This document shows, piece by piece, positions 15,644-24,213 of a stretch of 45,390 nt of DNA. Made by a program: the position numbers and the translations under genes. Below the pieces are notes generated by a model. It saw only the letters and a list, made by a program, of their open reading frames with translations. It searched no databases and was not told the origin of the DNA. Each line of letters opens with the position of its first letter. The first letter of the stretch is position 1. This DNA is from Sulfuricurvum sp. (GTDB lineage: Bacteria > Campylobacterota > Campylobacteria > Campylobacterales > Sulfurimonadaceae). The stretch is from assembly GCA_030696285.1 (NCBI GenBank), contig JAUYSQ010000011.1, forward strand, positions 1 to 45,390, given 5' to 3'.

Positions 15644-16884
15644 AACCAAAAGTATATTTTAAAACCTTCGGGTGTCGAACCAACGTTTTTGATTCCCAAG
15701 TGATGATGAGCGGTCTTCAAGATTACGATGTGACAGAAAATGAGGATGAAGCACACATTGTCGTCGTCAACTCGTGTACGGTAACCAACGGTGCGGACGT
15801 GAGTGTACGCGGCTATATCAATAGCATCGAAAAACAGGGTAAGAAGCTTTTTTTGACAGGTTGCGGAGCACATACCAAAGGGGAGTCTCTTTTTGGCAGC
15901 GGAAAAGTGCATGGTGTATTTGGGCAATCGGAAAAAATGAAAATCAATACTCTCCTCTCGAGCGAAAGCCGTTTTTATGAAATCGGGGATTTAAACTACA
16001 TCGATGATGCGATTGTGGATGAATTTATCGGAAAATCAAGAGCTTTTATCAAAATTCAAGAGGGGTGTAATTTTCGCTGTAGCTACTGTATTATCCCTTT
16101 TGTGCGCGGTGATGCACGCAGTATGGATGAGGCAAAAATACTTGAGCAGGTTTCACGTTTAGCCGGAAATGGCTTTGGGGAGTTTGTTCTTACGGGAACC
16201 AATGTCGGAAGTTACGGGCAGGGCGAGGGGCGGAATATCGCGGCTTTGATGCAAAAAATGTCACTCATCCGAGGTGTTCGCCGTATCCGTGTGGGGAGTT
16301 TGGAACCGATACAGATCAATGAAGCGTTTCGTGAGATTTTGGATGAGCCGTGGTTAGAGCGTCATTTGCACATTGCCATTCAACACAGTTCCAATGAGAT
16401 GCTTCGGATTATGAATCGCCGTAATCGACATGAGAGCGATGTGGAACTTTTTGGGATGTTACACGATAAAGGATTTGCCTTGGGTACCGACTTTATTGTA
16501 GGGCATCCGGGAGAGACGGATAGTTTATGGGAAGAAGGGATGAAAAATATCAAAGAACTTCATTTGACCCATATCCACCCTTTTACCTATTCTAAGCGTG
16601 ACGGAACCCCCAGTGCAGTGATGAGTCCTCAGATTAACGGTGCCGTTTCACAAAGAAGAATGATAGAGCTAAATGCCCATATCGAATCGAATAATCGTAC
16701 TTTTCGTGATAATATTACTGTTCCCCTAGAGGTGCTTATCGAGTCGGGCAGTGATGGAGTGTACAGCGGATTGGATCAGTTCTTTAATAAAATTATCGTC
16801 AAAAGTGATGAAGATTTAACAGGAAATTGGATTACACTTGAGAAATATGAGGTGAAAAATGAACATAACATGGCCCAATTTTAA
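15640..16884 (+). CDS. mtaB: tRNA t6A37 methylthiotransferase MtaB
   Basis: A 414-residue radical SAM enzyme that converts t6A37 to ms2t6A in tRNA. The N-terminal MTTase domain starts KTFGCRTNVFDSQ (C12), with NSCTVTN and TGCGAHTKG supplying the other cluster cysteines. The radical SAM motif is C143-NFR-C147-SY-C150. The MtaB-type ending and VGHPGETD segment support MtaB rather than MiaB. It overlaps the FtsH-like gene by 26 bases. tsaE at 6138 belongs to the pathway that provides its t6A substrate, though in a separate operon. Confidence 0.92.
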   Translation: MKPKVYFKTFGCRTNVFDSQVMMSGLQDYDVTENEDEAHIVVVNSCTVTNGADVSVRGYINSIEKQGKKLFLTGCGAHTKGESLFGSGKVHGVFGQSEKMKINTLLSSESRFYEIGDLNYIDDAIVDEFIGKSRAFIKIQEGCNFRCSYCIIPFVRGDARSMDEAKILEQVSRLAGNGFGEFVLTGTNVGSYGQGEGRNIAALMQKMSLIRGVRRIRVGSLEPIQINEAFREILDEPWLERHLHIAIQHSSNEMLRIMNRRNRHESDVELFGMLHDKGFALGTDFIVGHPGETDSLWEEGMKNIKELHLTHIHPFTYSKRDGTPSAVMSPQINGAVSQRRMIELNAHIESNNRTFRDNITVPLEVLIESGSDGVYSGLDQFFNKIIVKSDEDLTGNWITLEKYEVKNEHNMAQF

Positions 16885-18517
16885 TCGTAATCAGCTCATT
16901 TTATTGGCATCAGGGGGAATTATCCTTGGGTTGTTGCTGTATGCACTGTTGCGTGATAGCAGTGATGTCGTCTCCTTGGATGAAGCTCGGCGTATCATTG
17001 AATCCAATCAGGTTGAAAAGGCTGTGATAGACACGCAATATCTTTATCTCTCTACAGCAGATAAGGGTGTTATAAAAATTCCAGCGTCGAACCTTCCTGT
17101 TGGATTAACCTCACATTTAAAAATTGAAGCGAAAAGCGGGAATGGATGGCTATGGTTTTTAGCCATTTTTGGTCTTATTGGCACAGTGGTGTGGTGGGTA
17201 ACAAAAAACCGACGACTAGAGATTTTTTCTCAAAGAGAGAGCGGTATTTCTAAGTCCGTTGATTCTGAACCACTTTCACAAGCAGCGCCTACCCCGGTAA
17301 AATCGAGTGTCCGTTTTAGTGACATCGGAGGGATCGGGGATGTTAAAGAGGAGCTTGAAGAGATTATCGATTTTTTACGCAATCCTAAACGCTATTACAG
17401 TTTTGGGGCGCGAATGCCGCGAGGAGTATTGCTTGTAGGACCTCCAGGTGTTGGAAAAACGATGATTGCCAAAGCGGTTGCCGCAGAGGCAGATGTACCG
17501 TTTTTTTACCAAAGCGGTGCCTCTTTCGTCCAAATATACGTCGGCATGGGGGCGAAGCGGGTTCATGAACTTTTTGCAGCGGCGAAAAAAAATGCCCCCT
17601 CTATTATTTTTATTGATGAAATTGATGCTGTCGGTAAAAAACGTGAGGGGGGCCGTAACGATGAGCGAGAGGGGACACTCAATCAGCTTCTTACAGAGAT
17701 GGATGGATTTGAAGAGACGAGCGGGATCGTTGTCATTGCTGCAACCAATAATATCGAAGTGATGGATGGTGCGCTGTTACGTGCAGGGCGTTTTGATCGT
17801 CGTATTTTTGTAGAGCTCCCAACGGCAAGTGAGCGCATATCGATTTTAGAGAAATATCTTCAGCATATTCCTCATGATGTTACCATTGATGAAATCGCTA
17901 AAATGACAGTAGGGTTTAATGGTGCATCCTTGGCCGCTTTGGTCAACGAGGCAGCGTTACTGTGTTTACGAAATAGAGAATTTCAAGTGAAAACAGACCA
18001 TTTTTTAGCAGTTAAAGATAAAGTGATGTTAGGTAAGAAACGCCTGGTTATGTTGAGTGAAAAACAGCGCCATCATCAAGCCCGTTATCAAGCAGGAAAA
18101 GTATTTATGGCAACATGGTTTGATCTGCCGTATGAAAAAATAACCCTTAGCAATGAGTCGATTACGCCACCAACGGCGGAACCTCTGTTAAAGCACGAGA
18201 TTGAAGCCCATGTGCGGATTCATCTCTCAGGGTTAATCGCGTGTGAGCTGCGTTTTGGTGAGCACTCCTCGAATGCTTCTCACGATCTCTTCGTCGCACG
18301 TGAGCTGGTACGAATGATGATCAACGAGTATGGTATGGGTGGTTCGTTGATTCCATCCCAGGGAGATGTATCCGGTTTGATCAATCGTCTCTACGAAGAG
18401 ACACAGATTTTGCTAGAACGGTATGAAAAAAGTGTGGATAAGCTCGATGAAATTCTGAGTGAATACGAGCAGATATCAAAAGCGCTGGCAAAAGAGACTA
18501 TGCATGATATTTTATAG
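16859..18517 (+). CDS. FtsH-like AAA+ protein with a ruined protease site
   Basis: A 552-residue membrane AAA+ protein. There are two membrane segments (about 12-31 and 95-114) with a small periplasmic domain between, the FtsH layout. The AAA module is intact: Walker A GPPGVGKT near 195-202, pore loop YVGMGAKRV, Walker B IIFIDEIDAVGKKR, and arginine finger region LLRAGRFDRRIFVELP. The zinc protease motif HEAGH is replaced by YQAGK (410-414), removing both histidines and the glutamate. The third-ligand region still reads SHDL. The protein is also short for FtsH (about 620-650). I infer an ATP-driven unfoldase or scaffold without proteolysis. A separate true FtsH is expected elsewhere. It overlaps mtaB and bioV. 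Confidence 0.9.
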   Translation: MNITWPNFNRNQLILLASGGIILGLLLYALLRDSSDVVSLDEARRIIESNQVEKAVIDTQYLYLSTADKGVIKIPASNLPVGLTSHLKIEAKSGNGWLWFLAIFGLIGTVVWWVTKNRRLEIFSQRESGISKSVDSEPLSQAAPTPVKSSVRFSDIGGIGDVKEELEEIIDFLRNPKRYYSFGARMPRGVLLVGPPGVGKTMIAKAVAAEADVPFFYQSGASFVQIYVGMGAKRVHELFAAAKKNAPSIIFIDEIDAVGKKREGGRNDEREGTLNQLLTEMDGFEETSGIVVIAATNNIEVMDGALLRAGRFDRRIFVELPTASERISILEKYLQHIPHDVTIDEIAKMTVGFNGASLAALVNEAALLCLRNREFQVKTDHFLAVKDKVMLGKKRLVMLSEKQRHHQARYQAGKVFMATWFDLPYEKITLSNESITPPTAEPLLKHEIEAHVRIHLSGLIACELRFGEHSSNASHDLFVARELVRMMINEYGMGGSLIPSQGDVSGLINRLYEETQILLERYEKSVDKLDEILSEYEQISKALAKETMHDIL

Positions 18518-19028
18518 CGGTTTCTCCCTCTTAAACGACCAAACTTTTTTTGACTCTTATTGTGAGAAGAGTGACTATACTGTTGCCGGCTTTAGCTATG
18601 GAGCGATTCGTGCAGCGCATTATGCGTCCCAATCAACGAAACGAATTGATACGTTACAGCTCTTTTCCCCTGCTTTTTTTCAGACGAAGAGTGAGTCCTT
18701 CAAACGGCTTCAGCTTGGAGGATTTTCCAAATCACCCCAAGGGTATCTTGACCGTTTTTTGGTGAGCTGTTTTGCCCCGTGTGAGGTGCAGGAGGTTGAG
18801 CTGGATTCGAGTGGTAATGAAGATCAGCTTCGTGAATTGCTCTATTTTGAATGGAATAGCGCCTTGATGAGCAGTATCGTCTTCAAAGGTATTCGGATAG
18901 AGGTGTATTTAGGATTGGAGGACAGAGTGATTGATGTAGAAGGGGCAAAAGAGTTTTTTCTCCCCTACGCAACCGTAACATCAATACGAACAGGAAACCA
19001 TTTTTTACAGGAGTGTATCAATGATTAA
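18504..19028 (+). CDS. bioV: Pimelyl-ACP methyl ester esterase BioV
   Basis: About 174 residues, an alpha/beta-hydrolase-like esterase that releases pimelyl-ACP for biotin synthesis, known from Helicobacter and relatives. The start is ATG 18504, giving MIFYSGFSLLND, which matches the family's short N-terminus. The longer frame from 18459 lies inside the FtsH-like gene. The nucleophile elbow is GFSYGA with Ser31. The likely acid is in LEDRVID and the histidine in GNHFL near the C-terminus. It overlaps the upstream gene by 14 bases and mogA by eight. No other biotin gene is nearby. Confidence 0.82.
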   Translation: MIFYSGFSLLNDQTFFDSYCEKSDYTVAGFSYGAIRAAHYASQSTKRIDTLQLFSPAFFQTKSESFKRLQLGGFSKSPQGYLDRFLVSCFAPCEVQEVELDSSGNEDQLRELLYFEWNSALMSSIVFKGIRIEVYLGLEDRVIDVEGAKEFFLPYATVTSIRTGNHFLQECIND

Positions 19029-19539
19029 AATAGGGGTAATTACGGCGTCAGACCGTGCCAGCGCGGGGATTTATGAAGATATTTCAGGGGTGGCTATTCA
19101 AGAGACGATGAAAGAGTATCTTAAATCTAAACACGAGATTGTGTATCGGTGTATCCCTGATGTGCAAGCGACGATCGAAGCGACCATGATCGAGCTGTGC
19201 GATGAGGGGTGCTGTCTCATCGTTACTACCGGAGGTACAGGTCCGGCATTGCGTGATGTGACTCCCGAAGCAACGGAAAATGTGTGTGAGAAGATGATGC
19301 CTGGATTCGGCGAACTGATGCGTCAAGTGAGTTTAAAATACGTTCCTACCGCTATTTTATCACGACAGACAGCAGGGATTCGGGGCAAAAGTCTCATCAT
19401 CAATCTCCCGGGTAAACCAAAATCAATACGTGAATGTCTGGACGCGGTGTTTCCTGCCGTTCCGTATTGCATCGATTTGATCGGTGGAGATTATTTGGAG
19501 TGTAACGAAGAAGTTATCAAGGCGTTTCGACCGAAATAA
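19021..19539 (+). CDS. mogA: Molybdopterin adenylyltransferase
   Basis: A 172-residue enzyme that adenylates molybdopterin before molybdenum insertion. Typical MogA segments are IGVITASDRASAGIYEDISG, TTGGTGPALRDVTPEATE and RQTAGIRGKSLIINLPGKPKSIRECLDAVFPAVPYCIDLIGG. The TTGGTG loop and the GKP motif are the MPT-binding hallmarks. It begins inside the end of bioV (8-base overlap). Molybdoenzymes must be encoded elsewhere. Confidence 0.95.
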   Translation: MIKIGVITASDRASAGIYEDISGVAIQETMKEYLKSKHEIVYRCIPDVQATIEATMIELCDEGCCLIVTTGGTGPALRDVTPEATENVCEKMMPGFGELMRQVSLKYVPTAILSRQTAGIRGKSLIINLPGKPKSIRECLDAVFPAVPYCIDLIGGDYLECNEEVIKAFRPK

Positions 19540-19541
19540 TA

Positions 19542-19550
19542 TGTTATAAT
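19542..19550 (+). promoter_or_regulatory. Extended -10 promoter element
   Basis: TGTTATAAT (TG-N-TATAAT), starting a few bases after the mogA stop and 25 nt before the GTG start of the outer-membrane protein. AGAGGAG follows as the ribosome site. Confidence 0.55.
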
Positions 19551-19574
19551 TTATTAAAATTAGAGGAGTGTTTT

Positions 19575-20411
19575 GTGAAGCATAAAATTTTCATTGCAAG
19601 TTTAGTCTTGAGTGCTGTAGCAACGAATAATCTCTGTGCCGATGAGAGTGTTAAAGTGAGTTCAAAAGAAGAAAAAATATCACTAAAAACACGCGATAGC
19701 ATAGAGATAGGGCTTCAAAGCTATTGGTATAAATATGAAGAAAAGGTCAATAACGCATTTTTTATGTCCAATACGGGATATAAATACGGTCTTTCGGCAA
19801 CTGGGATCAAAACGCTTGGTGATGATTATTATGTGATAGCGGATGCCCGTTATGCCACGGGTGATGTGAAATACAGCAGTGCATCGGGAGAGGGCTATGT
19901 GGCGGACAATAGGTATGAAGTGAGATTGCTTGTCGGGAATGAAGCATTAGTAGAAAATTATCTTTTAGCGTCGTATTTAGGGGTAGGGTATCGCCGTTTG
20001 GATAATGATCTCCGAGATTTAGGAGTCGGCGGCTACAGACGTACCAGCCAGTATCTGTATGTCCCTATTGGAGTGACCCATCGATTTTTAGTGGACGGAG
20101 CATCCCGTCTTTCTACCAATATAGAGTACGATTATTTTGTAAAAGGGGAACAAAAAAGTTATTTGTCGGATGTAAATGCGTGGTATGCCGCAGTTTACGG
20201 CGATCCGGTTGATAAACAAAAACATGGCTATGGGGTACGAATGAACAGCGCGTACGAAGAGCAGGATTGGTCAATAGGGGCATTTTTCAATTATTGGCAT
20301 ATCGGCGATTCGGAGAAAAGCTATTATATGGACGGAACCAATCTATACTATGCATATGAACCTAAAAACGATACGAAAGAGATTGGGATAGAAATAAAAT
20401 ATCGATTTTGA
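19575..20411 (+). CDS. Predicted outer-membrane beta-barrel protein
   Basis: 278 residues with a GTG start and a strong ribosome site (AGAGGAG, 6-nt spacing). The signal peptide is HKIFIASLVLSAVATNNLCAD. The mature part alternates aromatic and small residues in strand-like runs (IEIGLQSYWYKYEE, YYVIADARYATGDVKYS, YLLASYLGVGYRRL). It ends EIGIEIKYRF, the C-terminal aromatic expected of an outer-membrane barrel. I do not recognise a named family. Aromatic content is unusually high. It has its own extended -10 promoter and is followed by a bidirectional terminator, so it is likely a single-gene unit. Confidence 0.7.
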   Translation: MKHKIFIASLVLSAVATNNLCADESVKVSSKEEKISLKTRDSIEIGLQSYWYKYEEKVNNAFFMSNTGYKYGLSATGIKTLGDDYYVIADARYATGDVKYSSASGEGYVADNRYEVRLLVGNEALVENYLLASYLGVGYRRLDNDLRDLGVGGYRRTSQYLYVPIGVTHRFLVDGASRLSTNIEYDYFVKGEQKSYLSDVNAWYAAVYGDPVDKQKHGYGVRMNSAYEEQDWSIGAFFNYWHIGDSEKSYYMDGTNLYYAYEPKNDTKEIGIEIKYRF

Positions 20412-20439
20412 TTTTCCCCCACCTCAAGGTGTGAGAAAA
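20412..20439. terminator. Bidirectional intrinsic terminator
   Basis: TTTTC-ccc-CACCT-ca-AGGTG-tga-GAAAA: an inverted repeat with T-run and A-run flanks, placed exactly between the convergent ends of the outer-membrane gene (stop 20411) and sdhE (stop 20444). Confidence 0.65.
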
Positions 20440-20443
20440 TAAC

Positions 20444-21322
20444 TTATACGAAATCGACTTTAGTCACGTGGTGATTGAGTCCTAATTCTGCTGGAGTACA
20501 TCCAAGTGCAAGACCTACCATTTGTGGCATGTGTAAAACGGGAAGCTTTACATCACGACCGATGGCTTTGGATGCACCGTGGTGCTGAACATCAAGTTTG
20601 AGATGACACAGCGGACATGGTGTTACTATCCAGTCAGCATTAGCATCGATGGCACCTGCAAGAGCATTACCTGTCAATACAGCCGCCGTATGCGGTGATT
20701 GAAGCTCTGCATGGAAACCACAGCATTTATTTTTCTCAGCATAATCGACGTTCACACCGCCGCACGCGATGATCAAATCATCGAGAGAGGTTGGATTGTA
20801 TGGATTTTCACCGCCGTTGCTGAGGTTTTGAAGCTCGGACGGACGGATATTATGGCAGCCGTAGAACGGTGCAATGTTGAATTGGCTAAGGGGAACTTTT
20901 ACCAGTGCCGCAAGGTTTTCCAAACCAAAATCTTGTACAAGAGCATAAAGGAAGTGTGTTACTTCCGATGTCCCTTTGTACTCCAATCCTACTTCTGCAA
21001 GTTTGGCATTAACCCGGGCTTTGAGTTCAGGATTGGTATCAAGGCGGTGTTTGGTCATAGCCGTGTTAAGCTGGCAGGTATTACAGATGGTGACCATCGT
21101 AAGTCCCAATTTTTCCGCATAACAGATATTGCGGGCATTGAGAACCAATGAGAGAAAATCATCGTAATCTTGGAGATGAGAAGCACCACAGCATGATGCT
21201 TCATCGAGCAATACAAGTTCAATTCCGAGCTTTTCGGCAATTGCCAATGTCGATTTAAGAAGCTCAGGAGTACTTTCTCGAGCCGTACAGCCCGTATAAA
21301 GTGCGTATTTTAATTTTTCCAT
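20444..21322 (-). CDS. sdhE: Succinate dehydrogenase/fumarate reductase CCG-domain subunit
   Basis: 292 residues. Two CCG domains are seen: first CTARES ... DEASCCGASH ... ICNTCQ, then FYGCHN ... NKCCGFHAE ... VTPCPLCH. Such subunits, related to heterodisulfide reductase HdrB, carry an unusual iron-sulfur or zinc site. They replace the haem-bearing membrane anchor in non-classical (SdhABE-type) succinate:quinone reductases and in 8-methylmenaquinol:fumarate reductase, where the gene is called sdhC or mfrE. The symbol must not be confused with the flavinylation factor SdhE. It lies 10 nt after sdhB and ends the operon. No separate hydrophobic anchor gene is present. Confidence 0.88.
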   Translation of the reverse strand: MEKLKYALYTGCTARESTPELLKSTLAIAEKLGIELVLLDEASCCGASHLQDYDDFLSLVLNARNICYAEKLGLTMVTICNTCQLNTAMTKHRLDTNPELKARVNAKLAEVGLEYKGTSEVTHFLYALVQDFGLENLAALVKVPLSQFNIAPFYGCHNIRPSELQNLSNGGENPYNPTSLDDLIIACGGVNVDYAEKNKCCGFHAELQSPHTAAVLTGNALAGAIDANADWIVTPCPLCHLKLDVQHHGASKAIGRDVKLPVLHMPQMVGLALGCTPAELGLNHHVTKVDFV

Positions 21323-21332
21323 TCGAGTACTC

Positions 21333-22310
21333 CTAGAATTTAACGGTTGATGAAGATTGAATCAATTTTTTGATTTCATCAAGATTTTTAGATTTTGGCA
21401 TGTTCCATGGCATAACAATTTTTCCATTTTTAAACATAGCGAGTGCTTCCGGAATATGTTTCATGACACCGATATTGCCCTCAGAGTAACGGACAAGTTC
21501 ACCTTCATCTAAAAGACCGTGCTTTTGAATTGAATGGGCGAAACCTACCGCATGACGTGTTGCAACATTGTTTTTTGCGATACCTGCTTCAAATATCATA
21601 TTGTGAAGTTTTGTTATTTTTTCGATTGGATTGACATCTTTCGGACATGCTTCTGCACATTCCATACATTTGACACAATCCCAAACGCCTTCCGCCTCTT
21701 CGTTGACGATGTGAAGACGCTCTAATGCACCCTCATCCCGTACGTCTGCAGAGAAACGATAGGCGGCTGCAAACGCGGCAGGCCCGATAAACTGTTCATT
21801 AATGGCAAGCGCAGGACACGAATAGTGACATGCACCGCATTGGATACAATAATCGGCTTCGTTGAGTTTTTCCGCGTCATGCGGACTAACGAGATGTTCC
21901 GATGTTGGCTCTTCTATGATATCGCTGACCAAATAAGGGTTAACATGGGCATGCTTTTCCCAAAAATCTTTTTTATCAATAATTAAATCTTTAATAACCC
22001 GTTTTGTGCTGAGGGGCTCAATGGTGAGGTCAGTTCCAAAAATTTTAACGAGATCAAATAATCGTGATTTACACGCCAAAATGGCTTTTCCATTGATCTT
22101 GATTGAACAGACACCGCAAATACCATGGCGACAGCTTCGTCGATACGAAAGGCTTCCATCGTGATCCCATTTGATACGGTTGAGAATATCTAAAACGACC
22201 TCTTCGTGAGTAACGTTTAGGGTGTACGTATTATAAAAAGGGAGGTAGTCGGTCTCTTCGTTGAAACGAAAAACCTTAAACGTCACCTGTTGTGATGTGA
22301 GTGCATCCAT
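21333..22310 (-). CDS. sdhB: Succinate dehydrogenase/fumarate reductase iron-sulfur subunit
   Basis: About 325 residues from ATG 22308-22310, preceded by AAGGA; the longer frame starts inside sdhA. The [2Fe-2S] domain has CRHGICGVC and a later C in AILACKS. The C-terminal domain has two ferredoxin-like motifs, CIQCGACHYSCP and CVKCMECAEACP. In classical FrdB/SdhB the second motif lacks the second cysteine (CxxVxxC) and binds [3Fe-4S]; here it is complete, so a second [4Fe-4S] cluster is expected. That fits the CCG-type enzyme class. The gene is 10 nt downstream of sdhA. Confidence 0.94.
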   Translation of the reverse strand: MDALTSQQVTFKVFRFNEETDYLPFYNTYTLNVTHEEVVLDILNRIKWDHDGSLSYRRSCRHGICGVCSIKINGKAILACKSRLFDLVKIFGTDLTIEPLSTKRVIKDLIIDKKDFWEKHAHVNPYLVSDIIEEPTSEHLVSPHDAEKLNEADYCIQCGACHYSCPALAINEQFIGPAAFAAAYRFSADVRDEGALERLHIVNEEAEGVWDCVKCMECAEACPKDVNPIEKITKLHNMIFEAGIAKNNVATRHAVGFAHSIQKHGLLDEGELVRYSEGNIGVMKHIPEALAMFKNGKIVMPWNMPKSKNLDEIKKLIQSSSTVKF

Positions 22311-22320
22311 ATCGTTTTCC

Positions 22321-24033
22321 TTAATAAGATCTAGCTTTGACTTCATGGCGGCCAAGAGTGACATCCATGTAATCAAGGGTAATTGTGCCGTTTTTATCCA
22401 TGTACGCCATGGTGTGTTTCAAGAAGTTTTCATCATCACGTGTCGGGAAATCTTCACGGAAATGGGCTCCTCGGCTCTCTTTACGATCCAGTGCACTGGC
22501 AACGATAAAGAAAGAATAGTCTAACATATGGCCAAACTCGATGGCTTCTTGAAGTTCCGTATTGAAAATTTTTGATTTATCTTTGATACTGATGTTTTTG
22601 TAACGCTTGTTCAAATCTGCCAAAATTTCCATTTGTGCGCTCAACGTTTCGGCTGTTCGGAAAACACCTGCATTATCGGTCATAGAACTTTGAAGTTCAT
22701 CCCGCAATTTTGAAACCGATTCTTGACCATGATTGGTCAGGGCCCAGTTGATCTCATCGACCATACGCTGTGCATCTGCTTCCGTCGCAGTACGCAACGC
22801 AATGGTATCAATCTCTTCCACCATCGTTTTTCCGACATAACGTCCAAAAAGCAACGCTTCAAGAACGGAGTTGGCTCCCAAACGGTTGGCTCCATGGACA
22901 GATGAACAGGAACATTCACCCGCTGCATAGAATCCTTCGACAAATTCGGTATTGTTTTTACGAACGTGTCCCAGTTTGTCCATCGGAATACCGCCCATAG
23001 AGTAGTGCGCGGTAGCAGAGATCAAGATGGGCTCTTTAATCATATCAAGACCCAAAAAGGTGATTGCAAGATCACGAAGTTCCGGGAGACGTTCCATGAT
23101 TTTTTCTTTACCTAAATGGACAAGATCGATGTAAACGGCATCTTTACGCGGACCTACACCGCGTCCTTCACGAATCTCTTGGATAATAGCACGGGCAACG
23201 ACGTCGCGTGAAGCGAGTTCCATTGCATTCGGTGCGTATTTTTCCATAAAACGCTCGCCCAGTGAGTTGAGAAGCTTTCCCCCCTCACCACGAGCTGCCT
23301 CAGAGATGAGTACGCCGTTTCCAGAAAGCCCTGATGGGTGAAACTGTACAAACTCCATATCTTCGAGCGGGAGACCGTGACGGGCTACCAATGAGAGTCC
23401 ATCGCCTGTGTTAGCGTGAGCATTGGAATTGATTTTAAAGGCACGAGCATAACCGCCGGTTGCAAACATAACGGTTTTAGCATTGAAAAGTGCCTGCTCA
23501 CTGTTGCGGATATTGTAAGCGGCAACACCGTATACTTTGCCCTCATTGTACAAAAGATCAGCGACATACCACTCATCCCAAAATTCGACACCCTCACGAA
23601 ACGCTTGTTCGTAAATGGTTTGAAGCAAGGTAAGACCTGTACGGTCTTTGGCAAAACACGCCCTTGGAGAGGACTGACCGCCAAATGGGCGCTGAGCGAT
23701 GGTACCATCTTCATTACGGCTAAATGCCGCACCCATACGCTCGATCCAACGGATGGTTTCGGGTGCTCTTTGACACATAAACTCAACAACATCTTGGTCT
23801 GCCAAGTAGTCAGATCCTTTTACGGTGTCGAATTCATGCAATTCAACGCTGTCTGCATCACTAAAAGCGGCATTAATTCCCCCTTGCGCTGCCCCTGAAT
23901 GGGAACGTAATGGGTGAAGCTTGGTAATAACGGCTACTTTTTTACCTGCTTTTTGCAATTCGCGAGCCGCGGCGCATCCAGCTAAACCTGCGCCGACGAT
24001 AATCGCATCATACGTATGAACGGGAATACTCAT
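22321..24033 (-). CDS. sdhA: Succinate dehydrogenase/fumarate reductase flavoprotein subunit
   Basis: About 570 residues from ATG 24031-24033, which has AAAGGATG upstream; the frame extends to 24078 but without a good ribosome site. The FAD-binding start is YDAIIVGAGLAGCAAARELQKAG. The covalent-FAD histidine lies in RSHSGAAQGGINA. Substrate and active-site segments FVQFHPSG, ARGEGG, HYSMGGI and GANRLGANSVLEALLFGR are present. There is no twin-arginine signal, so the enzyme faces the cytoplasm, unlike periplasmic methylmenaquinol:fumarate reductases with similar subunits. It probably feeds succinate electrons to menaquinone, or runs in reverse as part of a reductive TCA cycle; the direction is not readable. 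Confidence 0.95.
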   Translation of the reverse strand: MSIPVHTYDAIIVGAGLAGCAAARELQKAGKKVAVITKLHPLRSHSGAAQGGINAAFSDADSVELHEFDTVKGSDYLADQDVVEFMCQRAPETIRWIERMGAAFSRNEDGTIAQRPFGGQSSPRACFAKDRTGLTLLQTIYEQAFREGVEFWDEWYVADLLYNEGKVYGVAAYNIRNSEQALFNAKTVMFATGGYARAFKINSNAHANTGDGLSLVARHGLPLEDMEFVQFHPSGLSGNGVLISEAARGEGGKLLNSLGERFMEKYAPNAMELASRDVVARAIIQEIREGRGVGPRKDAVYIDLVHLGKEKIMERLPELRDLAITFLGLDMIKEPILISATAHYSMGGIPMDKLGHVRKNNTEFVEGFYAAGECSCSSVHGANRLGANSVLEALLFGRYVGKTMVEEIDTIALRTATEADAQRMVDEINWALTNHGQESVSKLRDELQSSMTDNAGVFRTAETLSAQMEILADLNKRYKNISIKDKSKIFNTELQEAIEFGHMLDYSFFIVASALDRKESRGAHFREDFPTRDDENFLKHTMAYMDKNGTITLDYMDVTLGRHEVKARSY

Positions 24034-24089
24034 ACACCATCCTTTAATAGAAAATATTGTAAATACCAAAATTGGCATAAGTCGAATAG

Positions 24090-24132
24090 ATTATAGCGTT
24101 CTAACTCTTGGATAGAATTAAAAAGGGTTAGA
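24090..24132 (-). promoter_or_regulatory. sdh promoter region
   Basis: TATAAT on the minus strand (24090-24095) lies 57 nt before the sdhA start. Immediately upstream TCTAAC (24100-24105) and GTTAGA (24127-24132) form a 6-bp inverted repeat that could be an operator. No convincing -35 box. Confidence 0.4.
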
Positions 24133-24183
24133 GGAGCTATAAGAAAATGTATTAGCAGCGAATTGTCCAAAAAGGTAACAAGA

Positions 24184-24205
24184 AAGAAGCTATTGATCGC
24201 TTCTT
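24184..24205 (-). terminator. Intrinsic terminator of the degenerate GGDEF gene
   Basis: AAGAAGC-N8-GCTTCTT hairpin directly after the stop at 24214. On the minus strand a T-rich tail with a TTTTT run follows. Confidence 0.6.
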
Positions 24206-24213
24206 AGAAAGCA

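Noticed and set aside
18459-18503. Longer BioV start at 18459
   Set aside because: The added residues lie within the FtsH-like gene and do not resemble BioV; ATG 18504 gives the normal N-terminus.
23416-23898. 160-codon plus-strand frame opposite sdhA
   Set aside because: Shadow of a strongly conserved gene; the translation has no domain and no ribosome site.
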